Shown: positions 36,255-44,474 of the stretch, piece by piece
Layout: each line of letters starts with the position of its first letter
How positions within the stretch are numbered: the first letter of the stretch is position 1
From: Gemmatimonadetes bacterium SCN 70-22
GTDB lineage: Bacteria > Gemmatimonadota > Gemmatimonadetes > Gemmatimonadales > Gemmatimonadaceae
Reading direction: 5' to 3'
NCBI GenBank assembly: GCA_001724275.1
Contig: MEDZ01000029.1
Coordinates: forward strand, 16,126-80,125
Length of the DNA: 64,000 bases
Notes under the pieces: model-generated
What the model saw: only the letters and a program-made list of their open reading frames with translations
The model's database searches: none
Told to the model about the DNA's origin: nothing
Translations under genes and position numbers: made by a program

Positions 36255-36641
36255 TCAGTCGATCGCCGCTCCCAAGTCAGCGAGGAGCGTCCGCAGGATC
36301 GACCGATGACAATGCGATTCGTCCTCGCAGTAACACCCCACCGAGAAGTTCGTCGCGTGGGACAGCGTCGCCAGGAGCGCCAGGTCGTGACGCGCGGCCG
36401 GCTGCGACATCTCCGATCGGTACTTCCGCGCGAAGGCGGACCACTGCGCCGGTGTGGTCGCCGACTGCGCGAGCTTCATCGTCTCCAGGCTCGGCGCCAG
36501 GTTGGGGAACCAGACGTCGTACCAGTCCTGCGACGCGAACCGGTCCTTGGGAACGCCACGGGGGGGGCGCCTCACCGTGCCGATGCGCACTCCCTCTTTG
36601 GGGTGGCGCGGGGTGCCGAGGCGGACGATGCGGATGGGCAT
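36255..36641 (-). CDS. DUF488-family (YeaO-like) protein
   Basis: A 128-residue cytoplasmic protein. The C-terminal GCYCEDESHCHRSIL, with closely spaced Cys and His residues, is the DUF488 signature, and IGTVRRPPRGVPKDRF with QDWYDVWFPNLAPS fits the N-terminal half. Family members are small, of unknown biochemical function. GGAG lies 8 nt before ATG 36641. A near-perfect 20-bp palindrome sits 31-50 nt upstream (36672-36691), so this gene may be under control of a dedicated repressor. Confidence 0.85.
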   Translation of the reverse strand: MPIRIVRLGTPRHPKEGVRIGTVRRPPRGVPKDRFASQDWYDVWFPNLAPSLETMKLAQSATTPAQWSAFARKYRSEMSQPAARHDLALLATLSHATNFSVGCYCEDESHCHRSILRTLLADLGAAID

Positions 36642-36671
36642 GAGCTGGACTCCGGGTGAAACGTGACTCTC

Positions 36672-36691
36672 CGTACTTACATGTTAGTACG
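36672..36691. promoter_or_regulatory. 20-bp palindromic operator-like site
   Basis: CGTACTTACATGTTAGTACG is self-complementary except for two symmetric positions (T where A would be needed). It is much more A+T-rich than its surroundings, overlaps the TAA stop of the REC-histidine kinase gene and lies 31 nt before the DUF488 start. Symmetry and length suit a dimeric repressor such as a MarR, TetR or HxlR type protein; none is encoded in the window. Confidence 0.5.
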
Positions 36692-37862
36692 TGGGAGGCG
36701 CCACCAGCGGCAATGAGAAACGGAACGTCGCCCCGGCGCCCGGCGTCGACTGGGCGCTCAGCTCGCCGCCATGCGCCTCCACGATGCCGCGCGCGATCCA
36801 GAGCCCGAGCCCCGCGCCATGCCCGTCGCGTGTCCCGTCGCGGCGCGCGCCGGTCCAGAACGCGGTGAACAGGTGCGGCACTTCGTCGGCGGCGAACCCC
36901 GGCCCCGTGTCGGTGACCGACGAATGCAGCACGTCATCACGCACGGAAAAGTGCACCCGCACCGAGCCGCCGCGGGGCGTGAACTTCACGGCGTTCCCCA
37001 CCAGGTTCGAGAGGAGCTGCACCACGCGCTCGTCATCGATCTCGGCCATCGCCTCGGCCGACGCCTCGTCGCCCACGAAGGCGAGCGCCACCCCCGCCGA
37101 CTCGGCCAGGGGGGAGAGCATCGTTCGGGCGCGCTCGAAGGTATCGCCCACGCGCCGGACCTCGCGAAGGATGCGCAGCCCGTCCCCCCGGATGGCCGAG
37201 GCATCCAGCAGGTCTTCCACCAGGCGCTGCATCGCGACCGCGTTGGCGTGGATCGTCGAGAGCGCCTTGCGCCCCCACGCCGCGTCGTCGTCGCCGGGGC
37301 GCTCGCCCGGGGCGAGCCCCTGCAGCATGAGCGTCTCCGCGTACATCGACACCACGGCCAGCGGGTTGCGCAGGTCGTGCGCCACCACGGCCAGCAGTCG
37401 CTCGCGTTCCCGTGTGGCCTCCTCCGCCTGCGCCCGTGCGCGGCGTTCCTCCAGGTGCAATACGCGCGTCTCGAGGAGGTTCTCCACGCGCAACAGGACT
37501 TCCGTGGCGTCGAACGGCTTGGTGACGAAGTCGCGTGCCCCGCGCGACAGGGCAAGGTCGCGCACCTCCGGCGTCACGTCGGCGGTGAGGACGAGGACCG
37601 GGCGATAGTCGCCGGGGGGAGTGACGGTGCGCAGGTCGGCCAGGAGATCGAGCCCGTGGCGGTGCGGCATGTGCAGGTCGAGCAGGACCAGGTCCGGCGC
37701 ATGCCGCTCGGCCAGCGGGAGCACCTCGCGTGCATCGTCGGTGCGCACCAGCCGCGAGTAGCCGGCCGACTCGAGGAGCCCCTCGAGCAGGTCGAGGTTC
37801 GCCTCCTCGTCGTCGACGAGGAGGATCGTGCACGCCGAAAGGCGGTGGCTCGTGGTGCTCAC
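36684..37862 (-). CDS. receiver-histidine kinase hybrid
   Basis: A 392-residue soluble protein with an N-terminal receiver (D17/D18 acidic pair, phospho-acceptor D62 in LLDLHMP, K in VTKPFD) joined by a short helix (ETRVLHLEERRARAQAEE) to a HisKA domain with H160 in VVAHDLRNPL and a HATPase domain with SNLVGNAVKFTP, DTGPGF and GAGLGLWI. Receiver-first kinases usually take phosphate from another kinase. The start GTG 37862 overlaps the stop of the PAS kinase (GTGA), so the two are likely partners in one phosphorelay. The output is unknown. Confidence 0.9.
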   Translation of the reverse strand: MSTTSHRLSACTILLVDDEEANLDLLEGLLESAGYSRLVRTDDAREVLPLAERHAPDLVLLDLHMPHRHGLDLLADLRTVTPPGDYRPVLVLTADVTPEVRDLALSRGARDFVTKPFDATEVLLRVENLLETRVLHLEERRARAQAEEATRERERLLAVVAHDLRNPLAVVSMYAETLMLQGLAPGERPGDDDAAWGRKALSTIHANAVAMQRLVEDLLDASAIRGDGLRILREVRRVGDTFERARTMLSPLAESAGVALAFVGDEASAEAMAEIDDERVVQLLSNLVGNAVKFTPRGGSVRVHFSVRDDVLHSSVTDTGPGFAADEVPHLFTAFWTGARRDGTRDGHGAGLGLWIARGIVEAHGGELSAQSTPGAGATFRFSLPLVAPPTY

Positions 37863-40300
37863 CCCTGCCCCCCGGGGAGGAATCGGTCCACGACCTCGAG
37901 GAACTCACCGACGTCGAGCGGCTTCGTGAGGTAGGCGCTTGCCCCGGCCGCACGCAGCCGCTCCAGCGAGGCGCGGGTCGCGTCGGCGCTCACCACCACC
38001 ACCGGGATGCCCGCCGTGCGCGGGTCGCTCCGGAGACGCCGCAGCACTTCCTCGCCGGCGATGTCCGGCAGGTGCAAATCGAGCAGGACCACGTCGGGGA
38101 CGTGCTCGCGGGCGAGCTCGACCCCCAGCTGTCCCTGCAGCGCCGGGAGCGTCCGCCACCCGGGGCGCGCCTGGAGGATCGCCTCCACCAGGGTGAGGTT
38201 GGCGAGGTTGTCCTCGATGTACAGCAGCGTTGCCACGTCCTGCCCCGCCGCCGGGACGGGATAGGTCCCCGTGTCCTCGAAGCCGCGCACCGGGTCGCGC
38301 GCGCCATCGAGCTCGACGCGGAAGGTGCTCCCCTCGTCCGAGGTCGACTCGAGGGTGAGCTCCCCACCCATCGCCTCGCACAGCCGCTGCGACAGCGCCA
38401 GCCCCAGCCCCGTCCCCTCCACCTCCGTCTGCTCCGCGCCCAGCCGGGCGAACGGGGTAAAGAGCTGGTGCAGCTGGTCGTCCGGGATCCCGCGTCCCGT
38501 GTCGCGCACGCGGATCGCCCACCCCCCCTCCTCGACTGGCCCGCACTCCAGCTGCACCACGCCGTTGGGGCGGTTGTACTTGATGGCGTTGCTCAGGAGG
38601 TTGAGGATCACCTGCACCAGGCGCTGCCGATCGGCGTGGACGAAGGCGCCATCGGGGACCGTCCCTTCATGCAGCTGCACCTGGTGCTGCTGGGCCAGCG
38701 GGCGCACGAGACCGATGGTCTCGTGCAGCACGGCAGCAAGCGCCACCGGTTCCAGCGAGAAGCGCTCGCGCCCCGCCTCGATGCGCGAGATCTCCAGCAC
38801 CTCGTTGATCAGCTGCAACAAGTGCCGCCCCGCCTTGAGGATGTGGTGAATCCCCTTGGCCTGCTGCGGCGACATCTCGGCGCGGGTGGCCAGCTGGGCG
38901 AAGCCGAGGATCGAGTTGAGTGGCGTGCGCAGCTCGTGGCTCATGCGGCTCAGGAACTCGCTCTTGGCCCGGTTGGCGCGCTCCGCCTCCTCCTTGGCGC
39001 GGGCCAGCGCCTCGTCGGCCCGCACGCGATCGGTCACGTCGCGCCCGAAGGCGATGACGCCGTCGTCGGCGCTGGTGTTGGAAATCGTGCGCCCCACGTT
39101 CTCGAAGACGCGGTAGCTCCCGTCCCTGTGACGGATGCGGAAGGTCGTGGTGATGGGCTCGCCCGGATGCGCGAAGACCCACTGCAGATCGAGCATGATG
39201 CGCGCCACGTCGTCGGCGTGGAGGAGGTCGGAAGGGCGCGTCCCGAGGAGCTGCTCCGGGCGAAAGCCCAGGATGCGCATCGACGACGGAGCCACGTAGG
39301 TGAGCGCGCCCGTGATGTCGCACGTCATCACGAAATCCGCCGCGTTCTCGATGATGCGGCGAAAGTGCTCGTCCTGCCGCCGCAGCGCCTCCTGCGCCGC
39401 CGTGCGCTCGGCCACCTCCGTCGCCAGCGCCGCCGTCCGCTCGGCGACGCGGCGCTCCAGCTCCTCGTTGGCACGCCGCTGCGCCAGTTCGGCCTCCTTG
39501 CGCGCGCTGATATCGCGCGCGGCCGCCACCAGCCGCTCCTTCCCGCCGATGTTGATGCGCGTCAGGCGCATCTCCTCCCAGATGGGAGTCCCGCTCTTGT
39601 GGTATCCCATCCACTCGAAGCGCTGCGGCTCGCCGGCCGCCGCGCGCCGCGCGTACTCCCAGGCGCGCTCCTCGGTGAACCCCTGGTCGGCCGCCGTCAG
39701 CCCGGCCAGGCCGCGCACCTTCTGCTCCTCGGCGGTGTAGCCGTACAGCTCGACCGCCGCCTCGTTGAGCTCGAGCAGCTCGCCCGTCTCGATGTCGTGC
39801 ACCCACATTGCGTCGAACGCGTAGCGAAAGAGCGAGCGGTACGCGTTCTCCGAGGCGCGCAGCGCCTGTTCGGTGGCACGCCGCTCGGTGATGTCGAGCG
39901 AGGTGCCGAGGACGCGCGTGTACCGCCCCTCGTCGTCCGCCACCAGGAGGGCGTGCGCCTGGAGCAGTCGAACCGCACCGTCGGGGCGAATGACGCGGAA
40001 CTCCGCCGTCGCCGGCTCTCCCGGGACGAGCGCCGACATCCCTTCATCGACGAACGGGAGGTCGTCGGGGTGGACCATCCCCCGGAACTGCTCGTGCGTG
40101 TGCGGTGCCGTCTCCGGGGTGACGCCGTGGATGCGGCACAGCTCGCGCGACCAGAAGATCCGGTCGGTGACGAGGTCGATCTCCCAGCTCCCGATCCCCG
40201 CGATCCGCTCGATGAGGTCCATGTGCGCGTCGCGCTCGCCCGTCGTGCGTGGCACGGGAGCACGCGCGGGATCGGGGGAGCGCTCGGGCGGGCGGGGCAT
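37859..40300 (-). CDS. multi-PAS hybrid histidine kinase with C-terminal receiver
   Basis: An 813-residue soluble kinase. PAS domains lie at about 25-140, 150-270 and 320-440; the second and third are separated by a coiled coil (AELAQRRANEELERRVAERTA is the start region). HisKA has H455 in MSHELRTPL, HATPase has SNAIKYN, DTGRGIPDD and GTGLGLALS, and the C-terminal receiver has D741 in VLLDLHLPD. No membrane segment is present, so it senses internal cues such as redox or small molecules. The start ATG 40300 was chosen over an upstream frame of Pro/Arg-rich sequence. Phosphate likely flows to the downstream receiver-kinase. Confidence 0.9.
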   Translation of the reverse strand: MPRPPERSPDPARAPVPRTTGERDAHMDLIERIAGIGSWEIDLVTDRIFWSRELCRIHGVTPETAPHTHEQFRGMVHPDDLPFVDEGMSALVPGEPATAEFRVIRPDGAVRLLQAHALLVADDEGRYTRVLGTSLDITERRATEQALRASENAYRSLFRYAFDAMWVHDIETGELLELNEAAVELYGYTAEEQKVRGLAGLTAADQGFTEERAWEYARRAAAGEPQRFEWMGYHKSGTPIWEEMRLTRINIGGKERLVAAARDISARKEAELAQRRANEELERRVAERTAALATEVAERTAAQEALRRQDEHFRRIIENAADFVMTCDITGALTYVAPSSMRILGFRPEQLLGTRPSDLLHADDVARIMLDLQWVFAHPGEPITTTFRIRHRDGSYRVFENVGRTISNTSADDGVIAFGRDVTDRVRADEALARAKEEAERANRAKSEFLSRMSHELRTPLNSILGFAQLATRAEMSPQQAKGIHHILKAGRHLLQLINEVLEISRIEAGRERFSLEPVALAAVLHETIGLVRPLAQQHQVQLHEGTVPDGAFVHADRQRLVQVILNLLSNAIKYNRPNGVVQLECGPVEEGGWAIRVRDTGRGIPDDQLHQLFTPFARLGAEQTEVEGTGLGLALSQRLCEAMGGELTLESTSDEGSTFRVELDGARDPVRGFEDTGTYPVPAAGQDVATLLYIEDNLANLTLVEAILQARPGWRTLPALQGQLGVELAREHVPDVVLLDLHLPDIAGEEVLRRLRSDPRTAGIPVVVVSADATRASLERLRAAGASAYLTKPLDVGEFLEVVDRFLPGGQG

Positions 40301-40555
40301 GCGGGACGGAGCTGGGTGGCGGAACGCGGACGGGATGGAATCTGCGGACGATGTGCCGAGGATGGGAGGGACGATGGAATCCTTCCGACCCGGCCTGGGT
40401 GTCTGCTTGCGGCCGCCCGGCACGCGGCAGCCCTCACCTTGGGGCTCCCGCGACAGGAGGGGGCGACGAGGCTGCGCGAATCCTGGCGGGTCGAGGGCGC
40501 CGCTCTGATCCACTAGCGAGCGCCAACAGCTTCGCGTCGCGCCCCCTCCCCGCTT

Positions 40556-41230
40556 TCAGCCCTGCGGATCCGCGGGCGAACCCGGCCGCTCCCAGAGTCG
40601 AAGCCCGCCGGGAAACGCATCGGCGTTCGATCCCAGGCGGGCGTGCGGGGGCAACGCGTGGAGCAGGCGCGCGTTGCCGCCGCCAAGCACCATGCTCTCG
40701 CACACCAGCGCGTCGTACATCAGTGTCGCGATCGTGTGGACGTGCCGTTCCCACCGCTTGCGCCCCATGCGCTCGCGTGCCGCGTCGCCCACGTAGTCCT
40801 CGTACGTGCCCTTCCGGTACGGCAGGTGCCCCAGCTCCAGCCCGACCGCCTGGCCATTGTCCACCAGCGCCGTCCCGAGGCCGGTCCCCAACCCCAGGAA
40901 GAGCATGCGCCCCCCGTTGTAGCTGCCAAGCGCCTGCATCACGGCGTCGTTGACCACACGAACGGGGCCCTCGAAGGCGGCGGCGAAGTCGAACCCGACC
41001 CACCCGTCGCCAAGGTTGACCGGCTCGCGCACGATCTCCCCATGCCGCACCGGCGCAGGGACGCCGATCGAGATCGCGTCGAACCGCCAGCGGGCCGTGG
41101 CCTCGCGCACCGCCGACACCAGCATCGGCGGAGTGAACGTCGGGCCGGTGTCGAGCTTCACCACTCCGGCGCGGCCGGATGCGCGCACCTTGACGTGCGT
41201 CCCGCCGACGTCGAGTACCAGCACCTTCAC
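40556..41230 (-). CDS. ppgK: polyphosphate glucokinase (ROK family)
   Basis: A 224-residue ROK kinase. It begins [14 protein letters not shown], the phosphate-binding strand, followed by ISIGVPAPV, the sugar-binding [10 protein letters not shown] and NDAV with the catalytic aspartate, then [13 protein letters not shown] and [11 protein letters not shown]. These match polyphosphate/ATP glucokinases of actinobacterial type, phosphorylating glucose with polyphosphate. GTG 41230 overlaps the zwf stop (GTGA) with GGAG 9 nt upstream; ATG 41245 is the alternative. The last gene of the gnd-zwf-ppgK operon, it feeds glucose 6-phosphate to zwf. Confidence 0.85.
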   Translation of the reverse strand: MKVLVLDVGGTHVKVRASGRAGVVKLDTGPTFTPPMLVSAVREATARWRFDAISIGVPAPVRHGEIVREPVNLGDGWVGFDFAAAFEGPVRVVNDAVMQALGSYNGGRMLFLGLGTGLGTALVDNGQAVGLELGHLPYRKGTYEDYVGDAARERMGRKRWERHVHTIATLMYDALVCESMVLGGGNARLLHALPPHARLGSNADAFPGGLRLWERPGSPADPQG

Positions 41231-42624
41231 GCCGGATTGCTCCATCCGCCCACGGCGGCGACGAGCGCGTCGGCGCTCGCCGGTCCCCAGCTCCCCTCGT
41301 CGTACAGCTCCGGCGAGTTTGTCCCCACGAGGAGGGGCTGGACCACCTGCCAGGCGGCCTCCACCGCGTCCTGGCGCGCGAAGAGCGTCGCGTCGCCGCG
41401 CATGGCATCGCCCAGCAGGCGCTCGTAGGCGTCCATCTCGTCGGCATCGCGCTGCCGCACGACCGACAGCTCGGTCCCCTGCCCGGCCATCCCTTCGCCC
41501 GGGCGCTTGGTGCTGGCGCCGAGGGCAATCACCACGTCGGGACCGAGCCGGAAACGGACGTAGTTCCCCATGCTGGGCGCCGCCTCGTGGAACACCACGT
41601 GGGGAGGGAGCTTGTACTCCACCACGACCTCGGTCGCGGTGAGCGCCATCGACTTCCCCGCCCGGATGAAGAACGGCACGTCGGCCCATCGCCACGAATC
41701 GACGTGCAACACGACGGCGGCGTACGTCGGCACCCGCGAATCGGCCGCCACCCCGGCCTCCTCGCGATATCCCCGGAACTGCCCCAGCACCGCCGCGGCC
41801 GGATCCAGCGGGCGAATGCTGCGCAGCACCTTGGCCTGCTCGTCACGCAGCGCCTCGCAGTACGAGCTGCTCGGCGGCTCCATGGCCAGGAAGCCCACCA
41901 CCTGCAACAGGTGGTTCTGGATGACGTCGCGGACCACGCCGGTCTCCTCGTAGAACTTGCCGCGTCCGTTGACCCCGAACGACTCGGCCATCGTGATCTG
42001 CACGCTTTCCACGTACTGCCGGTTCCATGTAGGCTCGAGAAAGGCGTTGGCGAACCTGAAGTAGAGCAGGTTCTGCACCGCCTCCTTGCCCAGGTAGTGA
42101 TCGATCCGGAAGATCGACGACTCGCCGAAGCGCGCGTGCAGCGTGGCGTTGAGCGCCTTGGCCGAGTCGAGATCCCGGCCGAACGGCTTCTCCAGGACCA
42201 CGCGCGCGCCCGCGGCGCACGCGGCCCCCGCCAGCCCCTCGACGACCGCGGTGAAGAGCGACGGCGGAATGGCGAGGTAGTGCAGCGGGCGACGCGCATC
42301 CCCGAGCGCCACGCGCAGCTGCCGGTAGGTCTCGTCCTCACGATAGTCGCCCTGCACGTACGACAGGGCAGCAGCCAGCGTCGCGAACGCCGGTTCGTCG
42401 ACCGCATCGACGTGCTGGGTCACGCTCGCGCGCGCCCGCGCCACGAGTTGCTGGCGCGTGAGGGGCGAGCTGGCGACCCCCACCACCGGGACGTGCAGGA
42501 CACCACGCCGCGCCATGTGGTACAGCGCCGGGAAGATCTTCTTGAACGCGAGGTCGCCGGTGATGCCGAAGAACACCAGGGCATCGGACTCCACGGGTGA
42601 CCCGTTCGACGAGCTGGCGCTCAT
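41227..42624 (-). CDS. zwf: glucose-6-phosphate 1-dehydrogenase
   Basis: A 465-residue enzyme oxidising glucose 6-phosphate to 6-phosphogluconolactone with NAD(P)+. The coenzyme site is [10 protein letters not shown] near the N-terminus; the substrate motif RIDHYLGKE contains H176 and K180, and NHLLQ supplies the second catalytic histidine. Length is typical. ATG 42624 overlaps the gnd stop by ATGA. It lies between gnd and ppgK on one strand, forming a three-gene operon transcribed divergently from pgl and GH15. Confidence 0.96.
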   Translation of the reverse strand: MSASSSNGSPVESDALVFFGITGDLAFKKIFPALYHMARRGVLHVPVVGVASSPLTRQQLVARARASVTQHVDAVDEPAFATLAAALSYVQGDYREDETYRQLRVALGDARRPLHYLAIPPSLFTAVVEGLAGAACAAGARVVLEKPFGRDLDSAKALNATLHARFGESSIFRIDHYLGKEAVQNLLYFRFANAFLEPTWNRQYVESVQITMAESFGVNGRGKFYEETGVVRDVIQNHLLQVVGFLAMEPPSSSYCEALRDEQAKVLRSIRPLDPAAAVLGQFRGYREEAGVAADSRVPTYAAVVLHVDSWRWADVPFFIRAGKSMALTATEVVVEYKLPPHVVFHEAAPSMGNYVRFRLGPDVVIALGASTKRPGEGMAGQGTELSVVRQRDADEMDAYERLLGDAMRGDATLFARQDAVEAAWQVVQPLLVGTNSPELYDEGSWGPASADALVAAVGGWSNPA

Positions 42625-43640
42625 GACGCCGGCTTCTCCAGGTGCCCGCCGAACTGGTAGCGCAGCGCGGAGAGGAGGCGGTTCTGGAAGTCGCCCTCGC
42701 CGCGCGAGGTGAACCGCTCGAAGAGCGCCGCCGAGAGCACGTGCACCGGCACCGCGAGATCGTTCGCGGCCGCGAGCGACCAGCGCCCCTCGCCCGAGTC
42801 GGAGACGCGCCCGCCGAATGCCGCCAGCTGCTTGTCGCCGGCCAGCGCCTGCGCCACGAGATCGAGGAGCCACGAGGGGATCACGCTCCCGCGCCGCCAG
42901 AGCTCGGCGATCTCGCCGACGTCGAACTCGTATCGATAGTGCTCGGGGTGGCGCAGCGGCGTCGTCTCGGCGTCGTGCTCGCGAGAATGCATGCCGGCAT
43001 TGGCGTGCACCAGGAGGTTGAACCCCTCGGCGTACGCCGCCATCATCCCGTACTCGATGGCGTTGTGCACCATCTTCACGAAGTGCCCGGCGCCGGCGGG
43101 GCCGCAATGCAGGTACCCCTGGTGCGCCGTCAGCGCGGGATCGTTGGTGCGCCCGGGCGTCGGCGGCGCGGCGTCGGCGCCTGGCGCCAGCGTGACGAAC
43201 AGCGGCTCGAGGCGGCGCACCACGTCCGTCTCGCCGCCGATCATGAGGCAGTAGCCGCGCTCGAGCCCGAAGACGCCGCCGCTGACCCCGCAATCCACGT
43301 AGTGCAGCCCGCGCTCGCGCAGGCGCGCGGAGCGGGCGATGTCGTCCTGGAAGAACGAGTTCCCGCCGTCCACGACCGTATCGCCAGCTGCAAGGAGGGG
43401 CACCAGCTCGTCGATCGCGGCGTCGACGACGCCGGCGGGAACCATGAGCCACACCACGCGCGGGGGGGGCAGGGCCGCCACCAGCGCCTGCGCCGTCATC
43501 GCGCCGATTGCCCCATCGGCGGCGATCGCCTTCACGGCATCGGCCGACCGGTCGAAGGCCACGCAGCGATGGCCGGCGCGCCGCAGGCGACGGACCATGT
43601 TGGCCCCCATCCGGCCGAGTCCCACCATGCCGACATCCAT
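42621..43640 (-). CDS. gnd: 6-phosphogluconate dehydrogenase, decarboxylating (short YqeC/GntZ type)
   Basis: A 339-residue NAD(P)-dependent enzyme converting 6-phosphogluconate to ribulose 5-phosphate and CO2. Visible motifs are the Rossmann GLGRMGANM, the substrate-binding DGGNSFF and [13 protein letters not shown], and the catalytic lysine in [12 protein letters not shown]. It is the short form (about 300-340 residues) rather than the 470-residue form, which often prefers NAD. GGAGG is 5 nt before ATG 43640; a GTG at 43643 is too close to it. First gene of the gnd-zwf-ppgK operon. Confidence 0.93.
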   Translation of the reverse strand: MDVGMVGLGRMGANMVRRLRRAGHRCVAFDRSADAVKAIAADGAIGAMTAQALVAALPPPRVVWLMVPAGVVDAAIDELVPLLAAGDTVVDGGNSFFQDDIARSARLRERGLHYVDCGVSGGVFGLERGYCLMIGGETDVVRRLEPLFVTLAPGADAAPPTPGRTNDPALTAHQGYLHCGPAGAGHFVKMVHNAIEYGMMAAYAEGFNLLVHANAGMHSREHDAETTPLRHPEHYRYEFDVGEIAELWRRGSVIPSWLLDLVAQALAGDKQLAAFGGRVSDSGEGRWSLAAANDLAVPVHVLSAALFERFTSRGEGDFQNRLLSALRYQFGGHLEKPAS

Positions 43641-43733
43641 CACGCCCTCCGCGAAGCATGCCTGTTGGACGCAGATGCTTTCTTTGCGTCGTCACCACTG
43701 CGCCGGTCGCGCTTCCTCAATGTATGCTTCGTC

Positions 43734-44474
43734 ATGCCAGCGCAACGGATCCGCATCGGAACGCGTGAATCCATTGCGGCGCAGCTGACGGATCAGGTCG
43801 CCAGTGATGCGCGCGCGGCCATCGCCGCGCGTGGGCGCTGCTCCCTGGCCATCCCCGGCGGCTCGGTGGCCGAGGTACTCGTCCCGCGCCTGGCGTCGCG
43901 CGATCTCCCGTGGGAGCGCGTGCACATCTTCTGGTGCGACGAACGGGGAGTGCCGCTCGACGACCCCGCCTCCAACGCCGGCACCGCGATGCGCCGATGG
44001 GCCGGTACGCCCCTGGCACAGGGCGCGCGCGTGCACGTGATGGACGGGGGCGCCGCCGACCTCGAGGCGGCAGCACGGAGCTACGAGCGCGCGCTCGTCG
44101 AAGGCGCGGGCGACCCCCCCGTGCTGGACCTGCTGGTGCTCGGCATCGGCGAGGATGGACACGTCGCCTCGCTCTTTCCGGGACACCCGGCATCGGCCGA
44201 AGCGCGGCAATGGGTGGTGCCGGTGCACGACGCCAGCAAGGCGCCGGCGCGACGCCTCACGCTCACCATGCCCGTCTTGCTCGGCGCGCGTCACGTCATC
44301 CTCGCCGCCTTCGGCGCGTCCAAGGCGGACGTCGTGCGCCGTTCGCTCGAGGGACCGGAGACGCCGTCGCCAGCTGCACACCTCGTGCGCGCGGCCCACC
44401 ACCTGACGATCATGCTCGACGACGCCGCGGCGCGCGACGTCTCCCCCACACCTCGAGGCGCGGGCCATGAGTGA
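43734..44474 (+). CDS. pgl: 6-phosphogluconolactonase
   Basis: A 246-residue enzyme of the glucosamine/galactosamine-6-phosphate isomerase superfamily hydrolysing 6-phosphogluconolactone. Visible motifs are AIPGGSVAEVL (phosphate loop), HIFWCDERGVP and GIGEDGHVASLFPG, the signature of bacterial DevB-type lactonases. It bridges zwf and gnd in the oxidative pentose phosphate pathway. It starts 93 nt from divergent gnd, so the intergenic gap probably carries both promoters. It overlaps the GH15 gene by 8 nt, implying co-transcription. Confidence 0.93.
   Translation: MPAQRIRIGTRESIAAQLTDQVASDARAAIAARGRCSLAIPGGSVAEVLVPRLASRDLPWERVHIFWCDERGVPLDDPASNAGTAMRRWAGTPLAQGARVHVMDGGAADLEAAARSYERALVEGAGDPPVLDLLVLGIGEDGHVASLFPGHPASAEARQWVVPVHDASKAPARRLTLTMPVLLGARHVILAAFGASKADVVRRSLEGPETPSPAAHLVRAAHHLTIMLDDAAARDVSPTPRGAGHE

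Noticed and set aside
40301..40555. Possible small gene in the 255-nt gap between ppgK and the PAS kinase
   Set aside because: Frames here show no ribosome binding site, no conserved-looking sequence and only composition-driven openness.
41227..43698. An apparent 823-codon zwf with a long N-terminal extension
   Set aside because: The extension is antisense-like shift of the gnd sequence. Zwf starts at ATG 42624 directly overlapping the gnd stop.
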